DNA of 64,000 nucleotides from positions 49,069,646 to 49,133,645 of the forward strand of contig CM039508.1 of assembly GCA_022432975.1 (NCBI GenBank). Reading direction: 5' to 3'. Under the pieces are notes generated by a model. It searched no databases. It worked only from the letters and a program-made list of their open reading frames with translations, and was not told the origin of the DNA. The position numbers were made by a program, and so were the translations under genes. Source of the DNA: Begonia masoniana (Eukaryota > Streptophyta > Magnoliopsida > Cucurbitales > Begoniaceae). Below, in pieces: positions 25,324 through 34,965 of this stretch. The stretch's first letter is position 1. Each line of letters starts with the position of its first letter.

Positions 25324-26281
25324 TGTTAATGCAACGATGTGTTGGCATTATATTTTTGGCAAAAGATTATTTTTGGTTATATATCTTTTTGGAAATTATA
25401 TTCTTTTGGAATATATATTATTCTATCCTTCTATTTTGGAGATAATATTTGGCAGAATATTTCGTCAATTCAAATGTGATTTGTTGGAAAAGGAATCGTA
25501 ACAAACTTGGTTCATATCCCTAATTATTTGGGATTCTTTACTAAAGCGTCATTCAAAGTGTCACTGCGCTAAATTTGTGTGGCAGTGATTTCCGGATCCT
25601 TTGCTGATTTCGTGGGATATTATTATTTGAATGAATAGTCTGTTTCGAAAAGATATTGGTGAGTGAAACAGATCTGCACCTTGGGTTTGATATAAAAGAC
25701 TTTTCTTTTTATGTTGAAGGTGCCGACGCTATTATTTGTGTTCGTGGAATCTCTCTATTGATCTGAGCGTCTTTATTCTTCACCCACGTTTCTGTGTGGT
25801 GTATGTGTTTAATTGATTCAGTCTTGTCAAAGACTGGTTTGTTGAAGCCTGTTCTGGGTGATCATATCCGAAGACATTGTCAAGCGTCATAGATAGTGTC
25901 ATAGGAATTTATTCTTGTGATTGTTATTTTTATCGTGGGCAAGGGGAGCTTGCCATCCTGGACGAGGGGAGCTTGTCACATTTAAGTCGAGGGGAGCTCG
26001 CAAAACAGTTTCACTGGTAGAGGTTGACGGAGGCGGCATCAAAGATAAGAGGGAGTCTTATTTTGTTTTAGTCCGAGTGTCTTGTAACCTTCTTTGAACT
26101 CGTGAAATGTTTTCATATCTGGGCGTGGCCCCGCAGATGTAGGCTGATTGCCGAACTGCGTTAACAACCTCTTGTGTCGTTAATTTCCGCATTTTTTATT
26201 GTCCTATATCGTATTTATAACCGGTGTCACACGAAGTGTTACAACACTTTATAACATCGGGTCACTAACCTTGATCTTTCA
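25324..26281 (+). repeat. 3' LTR of SIRE-like element
   Basis: 958 bp, preceded by the purine tract AAAGGGGGAGA (25312-25322) and followed by the target duplication AATTC. Nearly identical to the 5' LTR. Confidence 0.93.
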
Positions 26282-26286
26282 AATTC

Positions 26287-26888
26287 AAATCACAGAACTC
26301 TAACAGTCTCCTCGGACTTGGTTTGGTACATTTTTTCTTGGACCAACTATTTTAAAGAAGGTTGACTTTATGTACTGTAAATTATTTATAATAGAAATCG
26401 AACCATTGAATTTACTCTAAACTCAGTCAAACCAATTATTTAGGTAAAAATAAAAGGATTTCAAGATGTCTAGAAGTAATTTTATGTGTTATATGTTTTT
26501 TAATTTATTAATTAATATAAATAATTTATTATTTTTATCAAATAAATAATCGATGCTTCAAGTCTTCCATCAAATGACGACCATTGCATCTCATTTTATA
26601 GCCATTCAAATTTAAAGACGTTCTAGATGGTATTAAACTAAGATAACACGTGTCAATAAATAATGATCTTCAACGTCAACAATTGAGCAGGTGGGAAACG
26701 TGAGGAGTGAGCAATTACAGGGCACGGGTATGGCATACGGATGTTCTCCTGCAACGGCACTTGATGATTGATCTGAGGTAGCAAAGACGACTCCATATGT
26801 GAAATACGTGGCCATTTTTTAACTTTACAGAACGTGGGAACCCATTCTCGCTGTATGAAGGTCCTCACTTGCTCGTGGTCCTCCCAAT
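26287..26888. other. Spacer between SIRE-like and hAT elements
   Basis: AT-rich first half, more balanced second half. It includes short minus-strand open frames with no recognisable similarity. It ends with the target duplication CTCCCAAT (26881-26888). Confidence 0.5.
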
Positions 26889-27830
26889 TAGAGGTGGGCA
26901 GAACCGGCTCGAGAATTGAGAACCAGACTGATCTATCGATTTTGGTCTAGTTTCGGTCCCAAAGGTTTCGGTCTCGGTCCGGTTTCAATCCTCCCGTGAA
27001 GTCTCCCGCTAATTTCGGTCCGGTCCGCGGTTCTCTTCCCAAAATCCTGAAAAATCGGGATCGAACCGAAGTTAGGGCTTATTTTCATTTTGCTGAAGAA
27101 AATTCAGTCTTCAGTGAAGACTGAGAGGCGAGAGCTTTTTACGCCTTTACCCGATAGGGCATCAGGGCGATACTTCGCAAATCGATCCCTCCTCCTCGGC
27201 GCTCTGCTCCAGCTCCACTGCTCCTGCTTTCCGAGACGGCCAGACCCTAGTCCGACAGTCACTTCTCATCACTGACCTCGCGCTCGCTTGCTCGCCTCGT
27301 CTGTCCTCGGTGCATGGCTCTGTCCTCGTGCTCGCCGATCAACAGAGTTTGCCTCCGTTTCAGGTAACACTTCTCTTAGATCTCGTCGTTTCTTATTCAT
27401 TTTGAATTGTTCTACCTTGTTTTGAAATTTCTTTTCACTGATTTTTGCCTTTCGTTTCTTCTAGTTTGGATCTGTTTTGATTTCTTTGGACTTCGTCCTT
27501 TTCACTGAGTTTTTGTGGATTGTTTTACTGATAAATCTCCTTGTTAGTTGGATTAGTTGCGGTCGTTTGCATTTTAGTTGTTGTTCTGTCGTTTTTTCTT
27601 CGACTTGCTGAATTTGAGTTTTCGATTTTACTAGTTGTTATGTCGTTTCCCACCAATTTTTTTTTTAAAAAAAGTGTTGAAAGAAGGAACTGAGACCGGA
27701 CCACGACCGGACTGAAATTTTTGGTTCGGTCCCGGTCCGGTCCTGGTTCCTCCCAGGACCAGTTTCGGGTTTCGAGAAAAAATTCCAGAAACTTCGGTCT
27801 AGGCTCGGAACTGGACTGTGCCCACCCCTA
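26889..27830. mobile_element. Non-autonomous hAT element, 942 bp, with 8-bp TSD
   Basis: Perfect 8-bp target duplications CTCCCAAT flank it (26881-26888, 27831-27838), the hAT hallmark. The terminal inverted repeats are TAGAGGTGGG at the left and, read on the other strand, TAGGGGTGGG at the right. Subterminal regions are full of CGGTCCGGTTT-type words. The centre (about 27080-27650) is different: a GC-richer block ending in a CAG/GTAACA splice-donor-like site and a T-rich intron-like tail, resembling captured host 5' UTR or promoter. No transposase. Confidence 0.88.
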
Positions 27831-27838
27831 CTCCCAAT

Positions 27839-28302
27839 AGGCGTGGACAACTTGCAGTTCGGTTCGGTTTTAGAGAAAAACCAAACCAAATCGACCACAG
27901 TTCAGTTTCAAATTTGGAATTCGAAACCGGTCGGGAAACTGATTGGATCCGAACCAAAAGTTTCGGTTCGGTTCTGGTTCTTCAAAATATGTTAAAATAT
28001 TTAAAATAATATAAAATATATTATATATACTCCAAAAAAATATACCCAAAAATAAATATATAGTTTTGTCAATATCTCATAATATCATAATAAAATGATT
28101 GAATATAGCAAAATATAAAAACAAACCGAAACATCGAGTGAGTAATATTATCCGTTATCAAAAAAAGAAAAACCAAAAAATGCTGAATAATATTCGCTTC
28201 AAGCCTTCAACTATTCAACCAATATTGGAAAAATATCTTCATTTCAATTAGTTGATGTGAAATCTGCAAAATGTAGTTGATAAACCAATTAGGTAAAATG
28301 AA
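27839..28302. other. GGTTCGG-rich segment and AT-rich spacer
   Basis: About 27855-27990 is rich in GGTTCGGTTC/AACCGAA words, like subterminal DNA of another small hAT element, but no ends were found. The remainder is AT-rich, with no gene. Confidence 0.45.
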
Positions 28303-28500
28303 TTAGAAATATGAAACGAAAAGAAAATAAAGATGTAAAACAGTACAGACCTTGTTCATCCTTGTCAATATCAGACACTGAATAATTACTGTTGGTAGAT
28401 TTATGGTTTGCCGTCCGAATCCAACTTTGAGTGCAAATAAGCTTCTCGATAATCTTTGGGGACAAAGAATTACGAAATCAATCGAGTACACGTCCTTCCC

Positions 28501-30891
28501 TGTAATACCCGGTTTTACGGAAAATTAATATTTTAATATAAATGACATTTGTTGTAAATGTGTCAAATCAAACCCGTTTTACGAACAAAAAACTTTGTTG
28601 GAATCCTAATAATTAATATGTATTTTAGGAAAAATATGAGGAATTTTGGGAATTTTAGGAGTTTAACGCTAATTTTACGATAATTACGTTTCTCGTAATA
28701 TAAAGGACGTTGTGGTAAAAATAGTAAACGAGGTCCGAATTGCAAACAGACAGTTTTAATAGAACCCTAGTAATAAGTTGGATTTATTGGCGAAATAAGG
28801 AAGTTTGGAGAAACCGAATCGTTAGACAATTAACAAAACAAAGGACGAAACAAATAGAAAATCAACGGAAAGGCAAAATGGTAATTTGTCAAGTGAAATT
28901 TTAATAAAAGTCACATATTTCTCTTTTCTCCCTCATTTTCACGATTCCTCTCCTTCTCTCTGGCGAGGCTCTCAGGTGACGAAGCTTTCCTCACGGCGTT
29001 CTCCATTCCGATGATCGTTCTTCCTTCGATCGACTCGTTTTATTCGTGTTTTCTCCTCCAAACGACATTCTAGGTAACGTTCTACGATTTGGGAAGTTTA
29101 TTCGTAGTTTTCGGGTCGCTTAACGATTAGGGTTTCGTTTAGGGTTTCGTTAAAAGTGTGATTTAAGATTTGAACTCGATAGGTTTACTGAATTTATGAA
29201 TGTATTGAACGTATGGAGCGTTGTTGGACGAAATTAAGTGATTTAGGACGAATGTTAGGGTTTGATGAATTTTCGAGATTTTTGGAAAAACTCGTTAATG
29301 GTGGTTTGAGGTATCGAGCGTAAATTGTTCGATAAAATGCCTCGATTAGTTAAATTAGAATTTTAGGAAACTTCTTTAGTTAAGGATTTCATTAATTTGA
29401 ACGTTAACGGTTCAAACGTATTTTAATGATAATTGTTGTGAATTGCCTTAGGTGAACCACGCTCGTGGACGGAGCTAGCATTGCAACGGACGCGAGGTAA
29501 GTCTTCCCGACTTGTTTGGCCGATTAGCCTACACCAGAAGATTTTATGTTGTTCGAGGAAATTGAAGAATGTAGGTTGTGTTGGGCGAATAGGTTGAGTA
29601 GTTAGTTTTAGTTAAGTGTAGTATGTTTAAGTTCATTGTTTGTTTATACTTTGATTATGTTTATAGCTTTGCACATGTTCACGCATCATATTTCTGAAAA
29701 GTACAAAAAAGGAATTTCTATGCATGTTTTCATGAAAAGGAAAAAGATAACGAAAAGGTATGAATGTATGTAATCTGGTCACGTCGGTGGCGGTGGTTCA
29801 GACATGGCTGCTAGGGGAGCATGTTTTTCCCCCAGGTAGATATGAGGGCTATCCAATCGTCGGATGTGCCGCTTCTATCTACTGAGAGTGAGGCCCCGGT
29901 GACGTATATGTAATGAAATGAAATGAATAGCGAAAAGGTAGGATGCATGTTTTACGAACCGCATACATAGCATTCACTTGCATTCACGTAGACTTACTAA
30001 GCCTTAAGCTCTCAGTTTATTTCTATGTGCAGGTGATCTTGATATAGGTGAGGACGAGATCCCTCCACCAGAAGAATGAGCAGTTGAAGAAGATGGCCGT
30101 GGAAGTGTGCTGAGCAGTCGGTGCGCATTTGACCCGTGGGGAAGTAAGTAAGAGTTTTGAGGGTGTTTGGGTTATTTTGAGCTAACGGTGGAGGAGATAG
30201 GTTAATTGTATAGTTAGATACATTTTAGGTTGTTTAGATCTGGATAATGGATTGATGTTTTATAAAATGTTTTGTTAAAACTGTCGTTTGATGAACTGCT
30301 GGATTGTTGAATTTTGTAGGGTTTTGTTTGATTTTTAAATAGTTCCACGCAGTTCGTTTTCACAAGATTTTATTATGTTTTGAATGTGGGTCGAGGGGAT
30401 GGTCGTTGGTTTAGAGTTGATAATTTTGAAAGGGTTTTCAGTACGTAGGATATGTTGAAGTTTTAGAGGAAAATGTGGAAGTGAAATTGTGCAGGGGATG
30501 AAGAAAAAAAGGGAGGCAAACTCCCTGGAATTTGGATTCCAGGGAGGTTGCCGAACGATCGCCTAAGGTGGCGATCGCTCGGCAAAAATGATCGGCACTC
30601 TCTGGAAAATCCAAAGAGTGTGGCGATCGATCGCCCCCCTTATTTTTGGTATGGCCGATCGATCGGCCATGATATTTTTATGGGTAGTTACCCCTTTTGC
30701 CCTCCAAACGTTGGCCGATAGTTTTTAATTGTTACAATTGTTTTAAGTTTTGTTTAAATGGTTTTAAAAATAGTTTTCGAACGGTTATAACAATTCAGTC
30801 TACGATTTAAATTCTGCTCATACGTTACGAAGTTTACAAAGATAAAAAAAATATTACGGAAAATTAAGGGTACAGTGTTAGGGTCATTACA
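28501..30891 (+). mobile_element. 2.39-kb gypsy-type solo LTR inside the hAT transposase
   Basis: Begins TGTAATACCC and ends GGGTCATTACA, the inverted-end style of large plant gypsy LTRs. It is flanked by TCCC on both sides (28497-28500, 30892-30895); 4 of 5 target bases match. No second LTR, PBS or coding region is present, so this is a solo LTR left by recombination. It shares ordered blocks with the fragment at 12225-14483. A CT-rich block and GAGGTAAG (about 29490) suggest a leader with a splice donor. Near its 3' end lies a striking hairpin array. Confidence 0.85.
30515..30670. repeat. Array of perfect and near-perfect hairpins in the solo LTR
   Basis: Four structures follow one another. 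(1) 11-bp perfect arms 30521-30531 / 30536-30546 with a 4-base loop, extended by GGCAA/TTGCC. (2) 14-bp arms 30550-30563 / 30570-30583 with one mismatch and a 6-base loop. (3) A 14-bp perfect palindrome at 30622-30635. (4) A 20-bp perfect palindrome at 30651-30670, centred on GATCGATC. GATCG words recur throughout. Confidence 0.9.
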
Positions 30892-32260
30892 TCCCCTATT
30901 AAAAGCTAACTCCGAAGTAACTGTTGAAATGGAGATAACTAATACATCTCTTGCCATTTTACTCAATAGTGAAAATTTCAAGAAATTCACTTTCCACCAT
31001 GCCAGAATATCACTTTTATCAGAAAACCTTTATAGTCTTTCAGATAAATATTGATGAACTTCAATTTTATTAGTTGAATCGCCATGCTCATTATGACGAT
31101 TACAAAATATCTCATACATCTTATTGTGGGTCACACTACTACTTTGTCTCATCACGGTAGAAGTCGTTCCAATCATTATACTAGAATTGACTTCTGAATT
31201 TTTGTACTCAATCAAATTTATAATAGAGATATAATCTTTCTATTACAATTCTACTTGTCTCAATAAATCATTTGTCTTCTCTCTATCAAACAACATGGTG
31301 AGACAATGATTTCAAAAACTCTATTTTACATCTAGGATCTAGTACAGTTATCACATACATTAACATATTGAACTTATCACAACTCCCCAATATTTGTCAA
31401 ATTTTCTTTGCATGTCAATAGTCATTCTCCTCATCAATGCATTATCATACCCAGAGTGCTCATGGATAACCATTTTCAAATTACACGCTTCACTAATATA
31501 AATATTCGAGGTGACATGTGAGGAGCCGAAACGGCAACAGTTGTATCATAAAAGATATTCAAAAACTTGATAAGCTCTCTAATATTAGCACAGTCTTCTA
31601 TGTGGGTGGTCTTTCGCTTTCCCGCCCAAATCAAGAAAATTATGACTATCAATTTCACTTAACTTTGCAAAAGCTCTTTCATACTTTTCAGTGCTTTCTA
31701 ACATCAAATGTGTAGAATTTCATCTAGTAGGTACATCAAGACAAACATTACTTTTGCAGTTGATCTTTACATTTTCAACACAATTTCTAAATTATTGTAG
31801 TCTTGCAGGGGAAGATCGAACATATTTCACAACTCTATGAACTCTTGCAATAGACTATTGATGATTTTTTAAACCATCACACACAATCAAATTCAAAATA
31901 TGTGCAAAACAACGCACATGCATGTGTTCCCCATTCAAAACTAACTCATTCTATTTTTTAATAGTTTTGATCAAATACGAAATTGCAACATCATTCGAAG
32001 AAGCATTGTGTGATGACCCGAATGGACACGTATGAGGAGGAACCACCTAGTGCTCCGCGAATCCCGAGTGGAACTTGGGCCGGAGGGTGACGTGCTGGGT
32101 TAAAACTCCGCGAATCCCGGGTTGGACTTGGGCCGGAGGGTTCGGTCGTAGAAAAGGGGGTCGTCACAATCCCACATCGCTTGGAGAAGTATGTGGAAAT
32201 GAAACATATGTAAAGAGACCCTCCCAATATAGCAAGACGCGTTTTGGAGCACGATTGGCA

Positions 32261-32340
32261 ACGGATCGCATAAGAACTGCGAAGTTAAAAGTGCTCGGCG
32301 AGAGCAATTTCAGGTTGGGTGACCTTTCCGGGAAGTTCCG
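32261..32340 (+). ncRNA. 5S rRNA-like segment in the left Cassandra LTR
   Basis: Matches plant 5S rRNA in blocks: GGATC.CATAAGAACT.CGAA, GTTAA..GTGCT, GGCGAGAGCA and GGTTGGGTGACC. These include the internal polymerase III A-box-like and C-box-like parts. It is a retrotransposon-borne 5S derivative, not a ribosomal gene. Confidence 0.85.
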
Positions 32341-32428
32341 CCAAACAAAGCCGTGAGGGGAGGATATTGGGCTGCGGCCCAATCCCCAGAGCGGACAATA
32401 TCTTGCTGGGATAAGGGGTCGTTACAAA

Positions 32429-32440
32429 TGGTATCAGAGC
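32429..32440 (+). other. Primer binding site of Cassandra
   Basis: TGGTATCAGAGC, complementary to initiator tRNA-Met, two bases after the left LTR. Confidence 0.9.
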
Positions 32441-32748
32441 TTGTACCCAACCGGAAATGTGGCCAACGAGGACGTTGGGCTCCCGAGGGGGGTGATTGTG
32501 ATGACCCGAATGGACACGTATGAGGAGGAACCACCTAGTGCTTTGCGAATCCCGAGTGGGACTTGGGCCGGAGGGTGACGTGCTGGGTTAAAACTCTGCG
32601 AACCCCGGGTTGGACTTGGGCCGGAGGGTTCGGTCGTAGAAAAGGGGGTCGTCACAATCCCACATCGCTTGGAGAAGTATGTGGAAATGAAACATATGTA
32701 AAGAGACCCTCCCATATAGCAAGACGCGTTTTTGGAGCACGATTGGCA

Positions 32749-32826
32749 ACGGATCCCATAAGAACTCCGAAGTTAAAAGTGCTTCGGCGAGAGCAATTTC
32801 AGGTTGGGTGACCTTCCGGGAAGTTC
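32749..32826 (+). ncRNA. 5S rRNA-like segment in the right Cassandra LTR
   Basis: This copy is closer to canonical 5S than the left one (GGATCCCATAAGAACTCCGA, then AGTGCTTCGGCGAGAGCA, then GGTTGGGTGACC). Differences between the LTRs lie partly within the 5S segment. Confidence 0.86.
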
Positions 32827-33588
32827 TCGCCAAACAAAGCCGTGAGGGGAGAATATTGGGCTGCGGCCCAATCCCCAGAGCGGACAATATCTTGCTGGGA
32901 TAAGGGGTCGTTACACATTGTCAACTGTAATCGTCAAAATATGTTCAATTCCTCATTGAAACAAGCATTTTTCTACTTTTCTACCAGTTGTTTCGCCTTT
33001 ATGATTCGAAATCAAACATAAATTGATAATTCTCTTACACAAGATCCAATCACTATCAATGTAATAATCAGTTAATACCATGTAATTCAAATTTTGAACA
33101 GAAGTCCATGTATCTGTAGTCAAGCATACTCGCTAAGATGTCTTTTTAAATAACCTTTCAATTTCAATTTCAATTTTTATTTCTCATAAATACCTAAAAT
33201 ATCTTGTGTAATGGTAGTTCTAGAAGTATGGAAAACTTAGGTTGAACATATTGCGAGTATGTAACCCTCACCTTCAACAAATTTCAAATGTAATTCATCA
33301 ACAATAATCATCTTTGCAAGCAGTTATCGACAAGTTGTGCAAGACCTATAAAACAAGTTACATTCATTTCCCCTCCCATATTCTGATAGCTTAAGTCTAA
33401 TTTGTTGCAATTAAGAATGTGTTTTTCAAGTTTGATGTCTCATTCTTCGATGCTTGACATGTATATGACTGTGAACAATGGTTACATTTTGCTCTAGAAT
33501 TGCTATTATTAGAACTTTCAATCTTCGTAAAATGATTCCAAACTTCTGATTTTTGTCTTTTTCGTTTGATTAAGTGTAGGACCCTCTT

Positions 33589-34518
33589 TGTAACACCCCA
33601 AATTAAAATCCCAATTTGAAAACCTAATTTTGAAACCCTAGAATTTTTCCCAAATCGATTTGAAATCGAAGCGATAAATCATAAATTAAAAATTAAATAT
33701 TAATTGAAACTTTAATTTCACGGAAGCTTTGTAAATTTGTCAAAATCTTGAAACCATTGATTTATCAAAAATCTTGCAACCATTGCATAATTAACACAAT
33801 TTATAAAACTTTAAATAATAATAAAGTTCAACATAATAATTAAAGTTTTAAACTAAATAAAACATTAATATCGTTTGAAAATTTAAGCATACTAATTTAA
33901 ATCTTTTTCTTCGAATTCCACATATTTTCTTCATCTGTATGCTCGCTTGCCACTGAGGGTTCTCAATAGCAGCTATTTCTTCATCAGACAAAATTCCACC
34001 TACATCATAAGTTAAAAACTATGAGAAATCTCAGTAAGTGGAAATACGTGCAAGTTGCAAAACTTTTACTTTACTTTACCGAATCCTGTTAACAGTTACA
34101 GCCTGGTTGAAAGTCAACCATTCTTTTAAGACTTAGTCATCTCTGGCTTCGCCCTCTTTTACTTTTACTTTTTCTTTTAAGACTTAGCCATTTCTGGCTT
34201 CGATTTTGACAACCTCCAGGAATTTTTCTTCCTAAATAAAATTCATAATATTATTTTTTTCCACTTTAATAAATAATTTCACAACAATTTAGGTAGAAAT
34301 TTCTTACCGGTTAAATATTCGATCGGTCCGGTTTGATTCGGTGGCATTTGGTTCGGGTCCAGTTCGGGTCAGTGAACAGTACCGGTTCGGTTTGGGTCGA
34401 ATGAACAGTACTGGGTCGGGTGTGAACAGTACCAGTCCGGTTCGGTTTGGACGGTCTGGTCCTGGTTCGGTTTTTTTTTGGGGTGGGTTGGTTCAGTCCT
34501 AAAAAAATAGTTTATTCT
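33589..34518 (+). mobile_element. Probable LTR start (TGTAACACCCC) and GGTTCGG-rich DNA up to the gap
   Basis: TGTAACACCCC abuts the hAT transposase and looks like the 5' edge of another gypsy-type LTR, but no matching end is present before the gap. From about 34315 to 34500 the DNA becomes a degenerate field of GGTTCGG and GAACAGTAC words. This kind of low-complexity sequence may have caused the assembly break. No gene. Confidence 0.45.
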
Positions 34519-34618
34519 NNNNNNNNNNNNNNNNNNNNNNNNNNNNNNNNNNNNNNNNNNNNNNNNNNNNNNNNNNNNNNNNNNNNNNNNNNNNNNNNNN
34601 NNNNNNNNNNNNNNNNNN
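34519..34618. other. Assembly gap of 100 N
   Basis: Exactly 100 undetermined bases. The 5' exon(s) of CNX1 are missing here. Confidence 0.99.
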
Positions 34619-34965
34619 GTGAAAAAAAACCCCAATTATCTTACTTATTTTGCATCATTAAAAGTTTTTGGCTAAGATTTGGCAGTCAGTCTCGGCCGGT
34701 TAAACTTCATTTGAAGTTTACTGTGTCATCAATGGGGGATAGCGTCACTTCTTAGGCCATAGAGTCCTGTTTCTTATTTTTTACGAGAATGGTGCTAGTT
34801 TTGTTCAAGTGGTGATTGTGATTGCTGATGTGGTAAGTAACCTGATGATTCTGTATAACTTATGTCTAGTTATTTATATGAATTCGAAGTAATTGCTGAC
34901 TTTTCTAGTCGTACGGATTATAGTTTGTATATTATTCTGGGTTGGTAATTGATATTTTTGTGCAG

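Larger units (their letters stand above)
20360..26281 (+). mobile_element. Complete SIRE/Maximus-like Ty1/copia element lacking RT-RNase H
   Basis: The element is bounded by LTRs 20360-21316 and 25324-26281, with the 5-bp target duplication AATTC on both sides (20355-20359, 26282-26286). The PBS is at 21319-21330 and the polypurine tract at 25312-25322. The internal 4.0 kb encodes gag with zinc knuckles, protease and integrase, but the reading frame stops at 24736 just where reverse transcriptase should begin. No RT or RNase H follows. Several GGGGGAG tracts precede the 3' LTR (25133, 25256, 25280, 25314), a trait of the SIRE/Maximus lineage. The LTRs differ by about three events in 957 bp, so insertion is recent. 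With frameshifts in gag and no RT it is non-autonomous. Confidence 0.93.
32009..32915 (+). mobile_element. Full-length Cassandra TRIM element
   Basis: Two LTRs (32009-32426, 418 bp; 32497-32915, 419 bp) enclose only 70 bp. That interval contains the PBS TGGTATCAGAGC (32429-32440) and ends in a purine tract GAGGGGGGTGA. The target duplication CATTG is perfect (32004-32008, 32916-32920). Both LTRs carry a 5S rRNA-like segment, which defines the Cassandra family of terminal-repeat retrotransposons in miniature. There is no coding capacity; copying depends on other elements' proteins. It is inserted in the decayed hAT transposase. Confidence 0.93.
28303..33575 (-). pseudogene. hAT transposase pseudogene, split by a solo LTR and a Cassandra element
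   Basis: Read on the minus strand, a BED-type zinc finger start (VWNHFTKI..AKCNHC, about 33550-33470) is followed by a hAT core: MHVRCFAHILNLIVCDGLK (about 31925-31870), CLDVPTRWNST-like, FDKYWGSCDKFNMLMYVITV near 31400-31340 and LDPRCKIEFLK near 31330. The C-terminal dimerisation region ILAWWKVNF..LSKMARDVL continues to SELAF near 30905. There the 2.39-kb LTR interrupts it. The sequence resumes at 28500 with GRVLD and FRNSLSPKIIEKLICTQSW. A 907-bp Cassandra element sits between the N-terminal and core parts. Stops and frameshifts are frequent. This is an old Ac/Tip100-type element that has become a landing site. Confidence 0.88.

Noticed and set aside
27090..27275. Short plus-strand coding region inside the hAT element
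   Set aside because: No recognisable protein; better explained as captured leader or promoter sequence.
32261..32826. Genuine 5S ribosomal RNA genes
   Set aside because: The segments are diverged and sit in LTRs with PBS, purine tract and TSD, so they belong to Cassandra.
32075..32887. Several overlapping open frames of 80-100 codons on both strands
   Set aside because: All lie in Cassandra LTRs, which are noncoding and carry 5S-like DNA.
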